Source of the DNA: Luteolibacter yonseiensis
GTDB taxonomy: Bacteria; Verrucomicrobiota; Verrucomicrobiia; Verrucomicrobiales; Akkermansiaceae
NCBI RefSeq assembly: GCF_016595465.1
Contig: NZ_JAENIK010000013.1
Span: 62,001 to 126,000, forward strand
Length of the DNA stretch: 64,000 bases
Reading direction: 5' to 3'
A program made the position numbers and the translations under genes. This document shows, piece after piece, positions 7,977 to 21,300 of the stretch. The notes beneath the pieces are model-generated. The model searched no databases and had not been told where the DNA came from. It saw only the letters and a program-made list of their open reading frames with translations. Within the stretch, counting starts at the first letter, position 1. Every line of letters starts with the position of its first letter.

Positions 7977-7995
7977 ATAGCTCACGGCAGGACTT
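7924..7995. repeat. 14-bp perfect inverted repeat at the truncated exoD 3' end
   Basis: AAGTCCTGCCGTGA (7924-7937) is perfectly complementary to TCACGGCAGGACTT (7982-7995). On the minus strand the right arm encodes the last codons and stop of the ExoD ORF, so the left arm is an inverted copy of the gene end. A small inner stem (CGTGG/CCACG) could extend the hairpin. It may act as a terminator or mark a rearrangement junction. Confidence 0.6.
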
Positions 7996-8416
7996 TTTCG
8001 TTAAATGAAAAACTCCATTGACCGCTTTGCATGGGCATTGGAACGAGCCTCCGGGTCACCATCCTATCGACTAATTTCGCCAACTTTCGTATCCATTTGT
8101 TCGATGCCGTCGTCTTGATGGTTTCGCTCGCACAACGATCGAGCAGCCATTGCGGAAGCCAAAAGTGACTGCGTCCGCAGATCAGTTGTCCAGCCACCAA
8201 CAGCACATAAATTCCAATCAACGTTGACACCCCGGGGATGTCAGAGACGCCGGGCACCAGCAGGACAATCCCGGCGAACAATATCAATGGACCGAATGAC
8301 CTCCTACCCACCGCATCCATCAGCATGTTCAGTGACACTCTTTTTTCATCCTTTGCTACCTCCTTGAAGCGATCCAGTATTTCGTCAACACTTTTGGGAC
8401 GAGATTGGCCGGACAT
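7982..8416 (-). pseudogene. ExoD-family exopolysaccharide protein, C-terminally truncated
   Basis: The N-terminal ~120 residues match the ExoD family (membrane proteins linked to exopolysaccharide production): SVDEILDRFKEVAKDEKRVS, the GRRSFGPLILFAGIVLLVPG segment, DIPGVSTLIGIYVLLVAGQL and HFWLPQWL. The ORF then stops at 144 residues in the non-family end SFSFNEKVLP. Intact ExoD proteins are near 200 residues with further membrane helices that are missing here. The truncation coincides with a 14-bp inverted repeat. The start used is the ATG at 8416; an upstream extension is not conserved. It may be a non-functional remnant, or a shortened protein keeping two membrane segments. Confidence 0.65.
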
Positions 8417-8666
8417 GGAATTTAGCGGATCGTGAGAGCGAGGTTGATTGCAGCGAACTCTAGCGCAAATGCCGGTAACCGCAAGCGAGCTGCCGCCCGG
8501 CCACACACGGTTGATTCAAATGGATCGAATCTTCCGATCTGTGGACTGCATTGCCAGCACCACCGCCACACAAGAATACAAGTCTCGGGGGCGGCGCGCA
8601 TTCCACGGACAAATCCGCCACCGCACCTGAGATTTTTGTCGTGCGCCACTGCAAGGCACCATCCCC

Positions 8667-9329
8667 CTACGGTTTCCGATTCCTGCGGAGGATCGCCAGC
8701 GGAGTGAAAGCACACAACAACATCGGCACCGTCGGCTCCGGGATGGCGGTGACGGTCAGTGTCCAGCTCTCCAGCGTGCTTTGATTGCCGAAGCCGACAT
8801 CCGCGACGAACAGGGTCCAGTCTCCCGTGGGATTGTCGCCAATGAAATCGGAAAGGGTGGCGGTGCGGGGATCCGCGCCGGTGACATCGTCCGGATCGAC
8901 CAGGCGGCCGTCGGAGGCGTAGGTGCCGGCATACGGGCCGCTTGAAGGTGCCAGGGTGTGGACATCCAAGGGGGCGTTGTCATCCAGGGTGATGTTGATG
9001 CCGGTACTCCCGCTGCCATCCTCCACTCCGTTCTCACGACCCACCCTGTTCAGCAGCATCGCCATGGTGTCGCCATGCACCAGATAGACATAGAGATCGC
9101 CGTTCCAGCCGTCGCTGAAGACAAGGTTCACGGTGACATGCGTGATGTGATAGATCTCCTGCAGCGGCGGGACATCCCCCGAGTCCGCCGTGACGGTGAC
9201 CGCATTGGTGTAGCCGGAGAAATTGTAGTCCGGAATGATAGTGCTGGTGATCGACGATCGCACGATGGTCACGGCGGCATCTGCGGATGCGGTGAGGAGA
9301 CAGGCGAACAGCGGAAGGAATGATTTCAT
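8667..9329 (-). CDS. P-domain (proprotein convertase-like) PEP-CTERM protein
   Basis: The 220-residue exported protein has a signal peptide (MKSFLPLFACLLTASADA), a P/Homo B domain and a PEP-CTERM tail (TAIPEPTVPMLLCAFTPLAI followed by LRRNRKP). The P domain is recognised by ITHVTVNLVFSDGWNGDLYV, the central LAPSSGPYAGTYASDGRL region and the ending LSDFIGDNPTGDWTLFVADV then LESWTLTVTA. P domains usually follow subtilisin-like proteases. Here there is no catalytic domain, so it is a free-standing beta-sandwich. It starts 36 bp downstream of the giant gene's stop on the same strand and could share its transcript. Confidence 0.88.
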   Translation of the reverse strand: MKSFLPLFACLLTASADAAVTIVRSSITSTIIPDYNFSGYTNAVTVTADSGDVPPLQEIYHITHVTVNLVFSDGWNGDLYVYLVHGDTMAMLLNRVGRENGVEDGSGSTGINITLDDNAPLDVHTLAPSSGPYAGTYASDGRLVDPDDVTGADPRTATLSDFIGDNPTGDWTLFVADVGFGNQSTLESWTLTVTAIPEPTVPMLLCAFTPLAILRRNRKP

Positions 9330-9365
9330 GAAGAGAGGGAGTCCGGAGGTGTGGAGGTTGTTTCT

Positions 9366-12300
9366 TCAGTGTTTCTTGATGCGGTAGAAGCCGCTGCCGG
9401 ATGGTGGGTTCACATCGGTGAACTCGATCTTCCCGAGATGGTTCGCGTTGCGGGTGGCGATCACTTCCCATGCCCCGAGGTTCACGGAGCGCTCGATGTC
9501 GTAGGCACGGTTCGGAATCCCCTGGAAGTCCAGTTTTATGTCGCCGTTGACGATGGTGAGCTTCGGCGGATTCGGATTCCCCGCCAGCGGGCTGTCATCC
9601 ACAGGTGCCGCGACCTGAAGCGTGACCGTGACCGTGATGGTGGAGCCATGGGTGTCGCGGATGGTGATCGGGAAACTGTCCTCACCGGAAAAGCCGTCCG
9701 GCGGTATGTAGCTGATGACGGTGGCGTTGCGGACCAGGGTTCCGCCATTCGCCGTCGTTCCCCCATTGGTGAAGCTGAGCGTGTCTCCGTCCTCGTCGTG
9801 TGCCTTCGCGAGGATCTTCGCAAGAGAAAGCGGCACGGGCGTGTTGTGGGGGACGTTGGCGGCATAGCCATCGAAGGTCGGCACGGTGTTGACGAATCCG
9901 GTAAGCGTCAGCTTGAAGTCCGGTTTTTCGGGATCGTTGCTGCGGAGGTGGAGGCTGGTGGTCCGGACTCCGGGGCCCGATGGACGGAAGATCACCTGGA
10001 ACGAGCTCGAATCATTCGGATACAAATAAGGATTCCAGAAATCCCAGGGGTTCATGCCATTACCGAATTCGTTGATTTCGAAATCGCCGGAATGGTCACC
10101 TTCAAGAGACAGGCCGATGTTCAGGGAGCTACCGTAGTCATTGCCCTGGTTCATCACGGTGACGGTGTACTTGTTGCCCTGGCTGGTGCCGGATTGCACG
10201 GTGCCGAAGTCCATGGTCGCGCCGTCCCCCACCTGGTTGTAATTCTGATTGTAAACGGCGATTCTCGGAGCCGGAGGGAGCGGCGTCACATCGATCCTCA
10301 CCGTGGCGGTGCTGGAGTAGCCCGAGGCGGTGGTCAGGGTGTAGGTGAAGCTGTCCTGCCCCTCAAACCAATTCGGGTTGCTGTAGGTGATGGAACTTCC
10401 ATTGATGGCGACCGAGCCCACTCCACTGTAAGTGACGGTGAGCGTGGTGTCCGCCGTGTCGCTGTCGTTGGCCAACAAGGTGGAAATCGGGATGTTCAAG
10501 GTCGCGCCCGAACGGGTTTCCGCAGTGTCGTCCCTGACGAAGGGCAGGCCCGGTGTGGTGACATTGCCACTCAGGAGGCGGGAATAATCCGGCACGGTGA
10601 GAAAACGAACGATCGCTCCCTCGGTGCCGTCGCCGTAGACATAAAGCTCTGTATCCGTCCAATCCGTGAAGGAGACATCGTCCAACGTCAGATCGCCATT
10701 GTGGGAAACCACGATGCCGAGGTTCGCGCCACCGGGATACCTCACGGAATTGTCATGGAAATCACAACCGGTGAGGACCACGTCTCCGCCATCGTTGAAG
10801 ATCGCGGCGCCGAGCTGGGCCTCGAAGTATTGGAAGCCCACGTTTTCCGCAGTGAAGCTGCCGAAGTTGAGCACCGCGCCGCCGACGAAGCGGTTGAAGA
10901 AATTTCCACCCCGGGAGCCGGTGAGCTTGAGATTCTTCAGCGTGAGGCTGGCATTGTCGCTTACGAGGAAGAGACGGAGGGAGGTCGGGGAGTTCCAATC
11001 CAAGGAGGTCCCCAGTTCGAAATTCTCCGAGTCTCCGGCATCAATGGTGATGTCGCCCCGGATCTCGAAGGCGGATCGGTAGATGGGATCGCCGTAGTCG
11101 GTGCCGCTGGAGATCGACCAGCGGTCGTTGGCACCGGTTGCGATCCGGATCGTCCAAGAACTCGACGGGTTTCCTGCGGAGGTGAAGCTGTTGATGAAGC
11201 TGATGGCGGCGCGGAGGGTGCCCGGACCGGAATCCTGGCCGCTGTTGACGACGAGCACACGTTCGCGAATCATCACATCCACCCTCACGTTCTCGGTGGT
11301 GCCGGTGGAATTCGAAACACTGTAGGTGAAGCTGTCGGTTTCCGGGGTGGCATCTTCCGGATCCGCCTTCGCGCTGTTGTCATGCGTATAGCGCAGGACG
11401 GAACCGACCTTTGTGACGGTGCCGTGGGCCGGCTGGCTGAAGGAGGCGATGGCCAGCGGATCCCCGGTGGGATCGGTGTCGTTAGCGAGGACATTGATAT
11501 CGGTGGAGAGACCACGGTAAACGGTGCCGCTGTCGGCGACGCCTCCGGGGAACCCGGCCAGTTGATCGAAGTCCAGCGTGACCGTCGCCGTGGAGGTGAT
11601 GTCGCTCGTGCTCTCGCTGGAGCTGAGGCGCTGGTCGGTGGCCATCGTGATGGAGTAGGTGAAGCTGTCACCGTCGAGCGCGGCATCCGCGTTGTAGGTG
11701 AGGTTGTTGCCATCGCGGGTGATGGGGATACCCTTGGCGCTGGTCGGGCTGACGGTGATGTTTTTCAACGGTGTCCCGAAATCGTTCGCAAGCAGCGTGT
11801 CGATGCCGAAGGTGAGCGGTGCGCCGACCGGATAGGTGACGGTGTCATCCACGGCGAGCGGCAGGCCGGAGATGGCGAGCGTGCCACCGTTCCGCTTGAT
11901 GAGTCCCGCGGACCTGATGAGGGAGTTGTAGACATCCACGGTCGCCAGCGCGCCGTCGCCGACGACGAAAAGCTCCGGGTTCTCGTTGTCGTCGAGCGCC
12001 ACACCTTCCAGGGAAAGCGAGCCGTTGCGGGACCAGATGGTGCCGCCGTCGCTGCCTTGGAACAGCGTCGAGTTGTTGAAGCCGAAATCGCAGTCACGCA
12101 GCACGACCGTGCCGCCGTTGTTATAAATCGCTGCTCCGGTGTGGGCGGTGAGACCGTCGAAGATGACATTGTCCGCCGTGAAGGTGCCGAGGTTGTAGAT
12201 GCCTCCGCCACGGGAGACATTGCTGCCCGCAGGCTGGCCCGCGCTGTAGACCGCCGTTCCCTGGCCGCCACGGAGGACGAGGTTTCTCAGGCTGAGGCGC

Positions 12301-15300
12301 GCACCCGGCGTCACAAGGAAATTCCGGGGGGTGTTGGTGACATACGGAACCTTGATGACGAAAGCATCAAGCCCGGCCGCGAGAGGAGCCTCGATGCTGA
12401 CCTTGCCCCGGATCCTGAAGGCGGAGCGGTAGCCTTCCGCGAAGCCGCCTTCATAGCCGGTCGGCGTAAGGACATAGGCCCGAGGGCGGGAGGCGATCCG
12501 GATCGTCCAGTCCGCCGTGGTGCCGCTGGTGCCGGCGAGAGGCTTGTCCCAGAAGCGGTCCACGATGGCGAGGGCTTCCTTGAGCGTGGTGTGGCCCGCG
12601 TCGTCGGTCGCGTTGAGCGTGTCGTCATCGGTGCTGTTCACGATGATGACGTGGTCGGAAATCGTGATCGCGACGGTGATGGTCCGGATCTCTCCGCCGG
12701 TGTTCGTGGCGGTGTAGGTATAGGTGTCCCCGGTCGCGGATCCGCCGTCGTGGGTGTAGAGGAAGTCCGTTCCGGTATTCACCACCGTGCCATGGGCGGG
12801 TGGATTCGTGATGGCGATGGCCGGATTGCTCCAGTCCCCCGGAGCGGCGGGGATGGTGGTGGTTTCGGACAGACCGCGATAGACGAGCGAGGTGACGGGT
12901 TCGCCGGTGATGACGACGATGACCTCCAGCGGTGCCGAGGTCTGGCCTCCCGCCGTGACGGTGAAGGTGAGAGTCTCGGTGCCGAGCACGTTGGTGAACG
13001 GAGTGTAGGTGACGACCGCGCCATTCACTTGGACACGTCCCAGCGTGGGCGTGCTGGTGAGCTGATAGGACGTGATCGCATCGCCATCCACGTCACTACC
13101 GGCAAGGGTGAAGGAAACCGGGGTGTTTTCGACCGTTACGACGGGAGCGACCGCGGCGAGCGTCGGCGGGTCGTTCACCGGCGTGACGTTGATCGTGACC
13201 GTCGCGGCGGCGGAGGTGAGCACCGAGTCCGTGACACGATAGGTGAAGCTGTCGCTGCCATTGAAGTTCGCGGCAGGAGTGTAGGTGTAGGCGTTTCCAT
13301 TCGCACCCGGTGCGAGCGAGCCGTGGCTTGGCGAACTCACGATCGTGTAGCCGAGCGGGGCGGCACCACCGGTTCCGGACAGGAGCACGGCAACAGCGGT
13401 GTCCTCGTCAGTCACGAAAGTGGCCGGAGCCGCGGCGGGAGCCCGGGTGAAGGTCATGGTGTGGATCGTTTCACGGAACAGCCCCAGGGTGTCCGTCACG
13501 CGGATGCGGACGCTGCGGGTGAGACCGCCGGCGGCATCGATCACGCCAGCGGTCTTCAGCTTCGCTCCGGTAATGACGAAGTCCGCATTTCCGGCGGAAC
13601 CCTCGCCCGCCACCAGGCTGAACGTGAGCAGGCCGGCATCCTCCGGATCCGGGTCGGTGGCGGAAAGCGTGGCGACCGTCAGCCCCGCCGTCTGGCCGGT
13701 GTAGAGGGTGCCGCTTGCCGGAGCCAGCGTGAGCGTGGCGGGTGCCTCGTTCAGGCGGGTCACCGTGATGGAAACCGTGCCCACCGCGCTGGCGTGGGTC
13801 ACACCATTCGTGGCGCGATAGGTGAAAACATCCGTACCGGAATAACCGGCGGCGGGACTGTAGCTGAAGGTGCCGTCCGTAGAGAACGTCAGATTCCCAT
13901 GAGCCGGCGGCGTGACCACGGCGGCGGTGAGATCCGCGGGCGAGCTGTCATTGGCAAGCACGCTGGCCGCACCGCTCACGAGAGTGGTGGCGGTGCCGTT
14001 TTCAAGCATGGCGATGGCATCCGCGCTGGCAACCACGGCAGCCGGAGTCGTCACGCCCGCCGTGGGGGAATAGCCGGAGTACAAGATGCCGACATTGCTG
14101 CGGACGCGGTAGAAATACGGTGTCGAAGGCGAGCGCCCCGCATCGACGTAACTCGCCGAGTCCGCCGCAAGCGTGGAGCTGAGCACGGTCCAGTTCGTGG
14201 AACCATTCGGCGAACGCTCGACGGAGTAGTTGGTTTCCCCGGTGGAGTTGTCCGTCCATGCGAGGGAAATCCGCGTGTCGGATTCCGCCGTCGCGACCAG
14301 ACCGGTCGGAGCAGCGGGTGTACCCACGTAATAGGAAACCATCGGCACACCGCTGGCGGAGATGAAGACGGAGTCCATCATTCCATCTCCATTGAGATCG
14401 ACGAGGTCAAGCGCCTTGGACATCGCGAAGGCCGGTTGTTCGATGATCTTCTGGAAGCGGGCGAATGATCCGTCAAATCCCGTTCCTCTCCAGACCTGGA
14501 TCAGATTGTTGTCGAACTGATACGGGAAAACGAGATCGGCGAATCCATCGTTGTCGAGGTCCGCCACATTCAGCGAACCGGCGTCCGCGACGGACAGCCC
14601 TACCGGCGTGGTCTGGTTCGTGAAGTTGAAGGTCCGGGAATTTGTCGCCTGGCGGTAGATCCGGATGGCACCGTTGTTTCTCACGCCGATGACATCCAAT
14701 CGCCCGTCCTTGTCAAAGTCCGCCGTGATCACCCGGTTCGTCTCGCCGCCGGTGGGCGTGGGCCCGGTGGAGTAACGGCCTGTCCCGTCGTTGTTCCAGA
14801 TTTCCATAGGGCCGTCACCGTTGGCGGTGAAAACGTCCAGGCGGCTGTTGCTGTCGTAGTCTCCGAAGGCCACGGAAAGACCCGCGCCGCTTCCGAGCCG
14901 TTGGGTGGAATCCGTGAATGTTCCGTCGCCGTTGTTGAACCAGACCTGGTCCGCACCGGCTGTCGCGATGAAAAGGTCGAGAGTGCCATCGCCATTCAGA
15001 TCCGCGAGGCCCAGCGAGGTGGCGCTGAGGCCTGCCAGCGTGGACGTCTTGCCGAACGCACCATCGCCATCGTTTCTCCAGATCTCGACATCGCCACCCG
15101 CCTTGCGCAGGACCACATCCAGCCTGTTGCGCGAGCCGGAGGAGCGCGTGATGCCCAGCGAACCGACGAGCACCTGCGAGACCGCGCCGCTGCCCAGGGC
15201 GTGCCCGGCCTGAGTGAACACACCCGCTCCGTTGTTGAGCCAGACACCCGCGCCGTTCGCCCCACCGATGACGAGATCCACGGATCCGTCTCCATTCACA

Positions 15301-18300
15301 TCGCCGCTGGCGAGGGCGTTGGCCGACGAGGCACCCGAGATCGCGCCGGGCGTGGTGAATATTCCATAGCGGCTCCGGCTGCCCGCGCGGAACTGATAGG
15401 TCGCCGGGAATGCCGAATAGCCGTCCAGGCGCTTGAGCCCGCCGGTGATGCTGAACTGCACCTGCTCACCCGCCTTGAAGGGAACCGCCGTTTGCAGGGA
15501 GACGGTGTTGCCCGCGATGCTGTATCCGGTGAGTGATCCGTCCGCGAGGGAGAGGCGGCCGGTTTGCGAACCGTGCACCGCGAAGGAGCCGTCAAGAATC
15601 GAAGCCGGCAGGACGCCTCCGTCCACCACGAAGCTGACCTTCGAAATGGGTCCGGTGAGCATCTGGTTTGCGATACCGGCTTCAGGTCCGGCAGTGGCGT
15701 AAACGTAAATGTAGGTCGCCGCGTTCGAATACAGATCGCCCGCGGTGGCGGTCGTCACATGGACTCGATAGAGGCGGCCATGATAGGAAGGACCACCGGT
15801 GACCGTGAGCGTCGGCGTTTGAACGCCGGACTCGGTGGAAGACTCTACAAGATCCGTCCACGTGCCGTTCAGGCTCACCTGCCATTGGTAGGAAACCTCG
15901 GAGAAATTGGCGGCCACGGAGAAAACTCCGGGAATGCCGTCACCCGCATTCGCATCGACCGGCTGGGTCGTCAGGCGGATCGGCACCAGAGGAAACTCGT
16001 AGGCTCCCATGTCCACCGTCGTTTCAAAAACGCGTGTGGCTCCGGCGAGATCGGTGGCGGAACCGCCCAAGAGGGCGTTTGATCCCCGGTTGATGAGGCT
16101 CGACTGCGGCGAGAGACGATAGTCGCCCGCCGTGGTTCCGGTGGCGGAGGCCGCGACCGGCGCGACGAACCCCGGATCAATCGTGAGATTGCCATTGGCG
16201 GGTTTGAAATCCAAGTGGGCCACGGCATCCTGCACGTCGTTGTTGGAAGTGGAGACTCCGCCACCGACGTTCGCATCGATGAGGTACTGCGTGTATTGGG
16301 AGAGTCCGCCCGTGGCATTGCCCCAGACGATCGTGTTATACATCTCGATGCGTCCGGTGTTCTGGGCGCGGGTGAAGTTGAATCCGCCGATCCCCGTCAC
16401 CCCGTAGTTTCCTGCGATGGTGCAGTTGCGGTAGACCACGTTGTCCCCACCTTCGGAATAGATCCCTCCGCCATACCGGGCGAAGTTGCCGCTGAACAAG
16501 CAGCTCTCGATGGCGGCGGAGACGACGTAGGTCTTCAGACCACCGCCATTCACATCCGCAGCGCCGTTTCCACGGAATTCGCTGCGGCCTATGTACGAAT
16601 TACCCTGCACCAGCACCATCCCCTGCCGGTTCGCGGTGAGCACGGAGTCCGTCACGTTCAATGAGCTCCAAACGGTGTTGATCCCCGCCTGGGTCATTCC
16701 GGTGAACCGGCAGTTTTTGACGGTGATCCAATGCTGGATGGTCGCCGCGTCGGCAATCGACTTGATACCGGTGCCAAGTCCGTCGAACGAGCAGTTCGCC
16801 ACGGTGAGGGTGGAGTTCTTGCCGATGGACACACCGGTCGTCGCGGTATTGAAAGAGAATCCATCGATCCGGATGCCGGTGACGGTGGTGGTGTCTACGG
16901 AAGCAAAGATCGACGAAGTGCCGGCGATACCTTGCAGGACCGTCGGATGGGAAACGATGTTCCTCTGTGCCAGTTCGGTTTCCGTGCCGCTGAAGCCTCC
17001 ATACAGCTCGACTTTCGACCGCAGCGGGAACGCCGCCGCCGTGTCTGTCTCACTTGGCCGGTAGGTGCCACCGGCCACCCAGAACTGTACGCCTGTCGTG
17101 GGATTGAGCCTCGCCTTCGTGAAGGCGGTGCCGACGGTTTTGAACGCCGTCGCCCAGGTGTAGCCGTCGCCATTGTCATCGGCTGCGGCGGCGTTGACGA
17201 AATAGCGCTGAGGGTAAACGGACAGCACCGCGCTGCGTGAGATGATCGCGCCGCCGTTGGTTCCGTTGACCTTCACGCGGAAAAAGTAGCCGTGCTTGGT
17301 CGGATCATCCGAGAGCAGTTGGAGCGTGGATGTCCGCGCGCCGGAGAAGCCCGTGCCATCCACGACCGGGGTATAAGCGATGCCGTTCGGCGAATATTCC
17401 CACTGGAAGACGTAGTTCGATCCGGCAAGCACGACCTGGAACTTTCCCGGACCGGCCTGCACGGGCAGCACGAGATCCGCAGGCTGCTGCGTGATGATGA
17501 GCGGATCACTCTGCGAGCCTTGGAATTCATAAGCGCCCAGGTCCACCGTGCGCACCGCACGCGGTGCGTTGTCCGCATCGATGGCCAGTCCTTCCAGCAG
17601 GCTGTTGTCACCGGCATCGACGCCCGGCGATCCTCCCTGAAGCCGGAAGTCCCCCGCCAGCATCGGCGCATCCGCCGCATTGATATCGCTGTAGAAGATG
17701 GGCGCGAAGCCCAGGTTCGGTCCGCCCGCGGCACGTCCCTCCACATTGGAAGTCTGGAGCGAGAAGCCTCCTCCGAAGAGATGGTTGGTGTATTGCTGTG
17801 CGTCGAGCGAGCCGCTGGAAGCGCGGTTGCCCCAGATGATCGAGTTCCGGATGCTCGCGCCGGCGCTGATGTAGGCGTAGAGACCACCGCCCTCACCCGC
17901 GAAGTTCCCCACCACCGTGCTGTTCAGGAGGACGTGTGGATTACCCCCGGAAATGTTGATTCCTCCGCCCGAGCCGGTCGCCTTGTTGCCGGTGACGACG
18001 AGGTTTTCCATCCGCACCGAACCGTTGAAGATACTGATGGCACCGCCGCTGCCACTTGCGACGTTTCCGCGGAAGGTCGAGCCTGAGAGGGTCACCGTGC
18101 TGGCATTGAATGACGCACCCGCACCCGAGGAGGAGGTGTTTTCAAGGAACTGGCAGTTCTCCACCCTGCCGCCGGCGGAGGAGATCGAGAGACCGCCGTC
18201 GGTATTCCGCGAGACGATCAGATTCCGCAGGGTCGGGCGGGCGTTGGAGGTCACGCTGATGCCGCGCTTCCCGTTCACGACGGAGAAGCCGTCGAAGATC

Positions 18301-21300
18301 GTATCCGCCGCGATGGGTGAGCTGATCGCGTTGACCGACAGCACCTGATCCGAATTGTCTCCGGTGGAAGACGGGTCACCGCGCTCGCCGCTCAGAATGA
18401 CGGGATTCGCGGTGACATCACGGGCACCGCCGCCATTCGGATAGCCTCCGTAGATTTCCACGCGCTGGCGGATGCCGAAGCCATAGACGGGTGCGGTGTA
18501 GGTGCCCTTCGCGATTCTGATGATGCGCCGCCCCGGACTGAGGCGTGTGGGATTCTCCACGAGCGCCTCATCGAGTGTCTTGAACGCGGTGGCCCAGGTC
18601 TTGCCATCGCCGGTGGTCGTAACCGATGCGTCGACGTACATGGTTTCCGGTTCATTGACGGTGAGGGTGAGTTCCTCGGAAGTGACACCCTGGCCATTGA
18701 TCGTCACACGGACCTTGATTCCGTTCGCGGCCAGTGCCGGGCTGGGGAAGGTCAGCTTGGATACGCCGTTGACGGTCGTGATGATGACGGGGATTCCGTT
18801 CGGTCCCTCCCATTGGCCGGTCACGTTGTTGAAGGTGATGGTGATCCATTCCGAACCGTTCTTATACTGCCAGGTGAAGGTGTAACTTGGATCGCCGGTG
18901 ATGGAGAAAACACCGTCCACTCCGCGGATCGTGGCGAGGGATGTCGGCAGCGCGCTGCGGTAAAGCGGATCCGGTGCGTGAGAGGATTCGTAAGCACCGA
19001 GATCCGGCAGGCCGGACTGGATGCGCACCGCTCCGGTGACGTCGGTCTCCCCCGCGTTCACGGCGGCGGCATTGCCGGCATTCACGGCTGGAGAACGCGC
19101 GGAAAGGGTGTAGTCCCCCGCCCCGGCATCCGTGAAAAGCGGGTCCCAGCTCATGTTGCCGGTGCCACCGTAAGTCTCGCCCTGCACAAGGGTATACGAA
19201 GCGAACACTCCGCCGGAATCCGTGTAGATCTGCTGGCGGAATCCGTTTCCGGCGATGATGCAGTTGGTCAGTCTGAGAGACTGGTTCTGCCAGCCGATTC
19301 CGATGCCCCATTGGTCGTTGCCCGCGATGGTGCACGAGACCAGTTGCGTCGCCTCGGCGCGATAGGTCATGTCCACACCCGCGCCATGGTTGTCCGCGAA
19401 CAAACTCTGGCGGATGAAGATGCGGCCATCGTTATTGACCACGCTGTTGTTGTGGTTCCCCACGAACTTCGAGCGGACCAGATTCACGGTCGATCCGGTG
19501 CTGACGTAAACCACCGGGTCCGTCGGATCGGTGGGAGTGTTGTCTTGGAAAACGGAGTCCTCTACGGTGATGACACTCTGCGCGGAACTCTGCACGCTGT
19601 TGTCCTTGCCACCTTGGAAAATGGAACGACGGATCGTGGTTGTGCTCGAGGGTCCGCCGACGACCGCGACGCTTCCGGACTGGTTGAAGGTGCAATCCTC
19701 GACGGTCAGCGGTCCCTTGACGTTGATGACGCCATAGCCCGCCAAGCCGGAGAACGTGCAGTTTCTCACGAGCAGCGGCGCGTTGGAAACAGTGATGCCA
19801 CCGGTGCTGCCGGTGAAAGTGAAGCCATCGATGACCTCGCCGAACTTCAGCGTATCGGTATAACTCCCGCTCGAAAGAATATTGGTGGCGGCCGGTGATG
19901 AGGAATTGCGGATGAGTATGGTCGGATTGCCCCGCACGTTCCTCTCGTCGCGCCCGGCCTCCACTCCTGCGAAGCCACCATACAGATCCACTCCCGGAGG
20001 AAGGCTTGTGTAGGTGTCGTAGGTGCCACGGGAGACCCAGATGTCGCGCGGTCCGCCGGTGAGCGGATCCGCTGCGGCCAGGATGGCGCCGTTCACCGAA
20101 GTGAAGGCGTTCGCCCAACTGGTACCGTTGCCATCACCGGTCGCTCCTGCATTCACATAGAGGATCGTCTTCGGAGTGACGGTCAGAACCCCGCCGGACG
20201 AAGTGTAGGTGGCGTTTCCGGAAAGCACGAAGCGGAACTCCGTCCCGTTCATGGAAAGCGGCACCTTGTTCAGCGTCATGATGCTGCCATTGCCCGAGAG
20301 GACCAGATCCCCTCCGGAAACGACATTGACGAAGGAACCGCCGGATTTGACCTGCCACTGGACGTTGACTCCGGCGGTGGTTTGCACGGAATACTGGACC
20401 TGTCGGCCAACGACGACCGCCCTTGCTCCATGATTGGTCTTCAACTGGATCGGAGAGACCGCGGTGCCGGTGAACTCATAGGCTCCGCTGTCCGGATTCG
20501 ATCCCTGGATGCGCGGCGTCGAAGCGAGGTCGAGCGCACCCGTCGGGATGCCGCTGGCGGTGCCCCGGTTGACGGCAGGTGAGAACGCGGGGAGTTGATA
20601 GTTCCCGGCGTCCGCATCGATGAACAACGGATCATAGCCGTCGTTGCCATTTCCATTGATGACATACGCGCCTTCGACGAGGGAGTTCGAGATGACGGTC
20701 CCTTGGCTGCCGAGCTTGATCTGGGAATTCTCCACCAGCGACTGGCTGCCGGGATTGTTCAAGGCCGCATACGGCCACGAGGTCCGGTTGCCCCAGAGGA
20801 TCGAGTTCTTGAGATTCGTCCTGCCGTCATTGGCGATGCCCGCCGTCTCGGTCGCGCCGTTGTTGTGAGCAATGGTGACGTTCGTGAGATTGAACTGGCA
20901 CTGGCTGAAGCCCCTGATGGCCGGGGCATACACGGTGTTCCGCGCGACGAGCGAGTTATCGAGATTCAACAGAGCCTGGCTCGATTGGAAGACCGCGTAT
21001 GCCGAGTTCCCGGTGATCGCGCAGCGGTTCATGGTCACCTGGGTGGCCTTGCCGTCGATGACGTTGGCCGCAGACGTCGAGGAGTAATCGCTGAAGGCGA
21101 TCAACAGCGCGCCATTGTTGACGTTTCCGCTGAAGGTGCTGTCGGTGATTTTCACATTCCCCCGGTAGATGTAGACCGTCGTGCCGGAAGAGGCGGTATT
21201 CACGTTGTTGAGGAACGAGCAGCCGCTGATGGTCGCGGCGTCTCCATCGAGAACCAGAACCGTGGAACTGTGGGAATCAAACACGCAGTTCGCGATGACC

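Noticed and set aside
9351-14468. A 1,705-codon open frame on the plus strand
   Set aside because: It lies entirely antisense to the giant gene, has no domain or signal and is Arg/Gly/Asp/Val-rich as expected for the reverse frame of a GC-rich repetitive gene.
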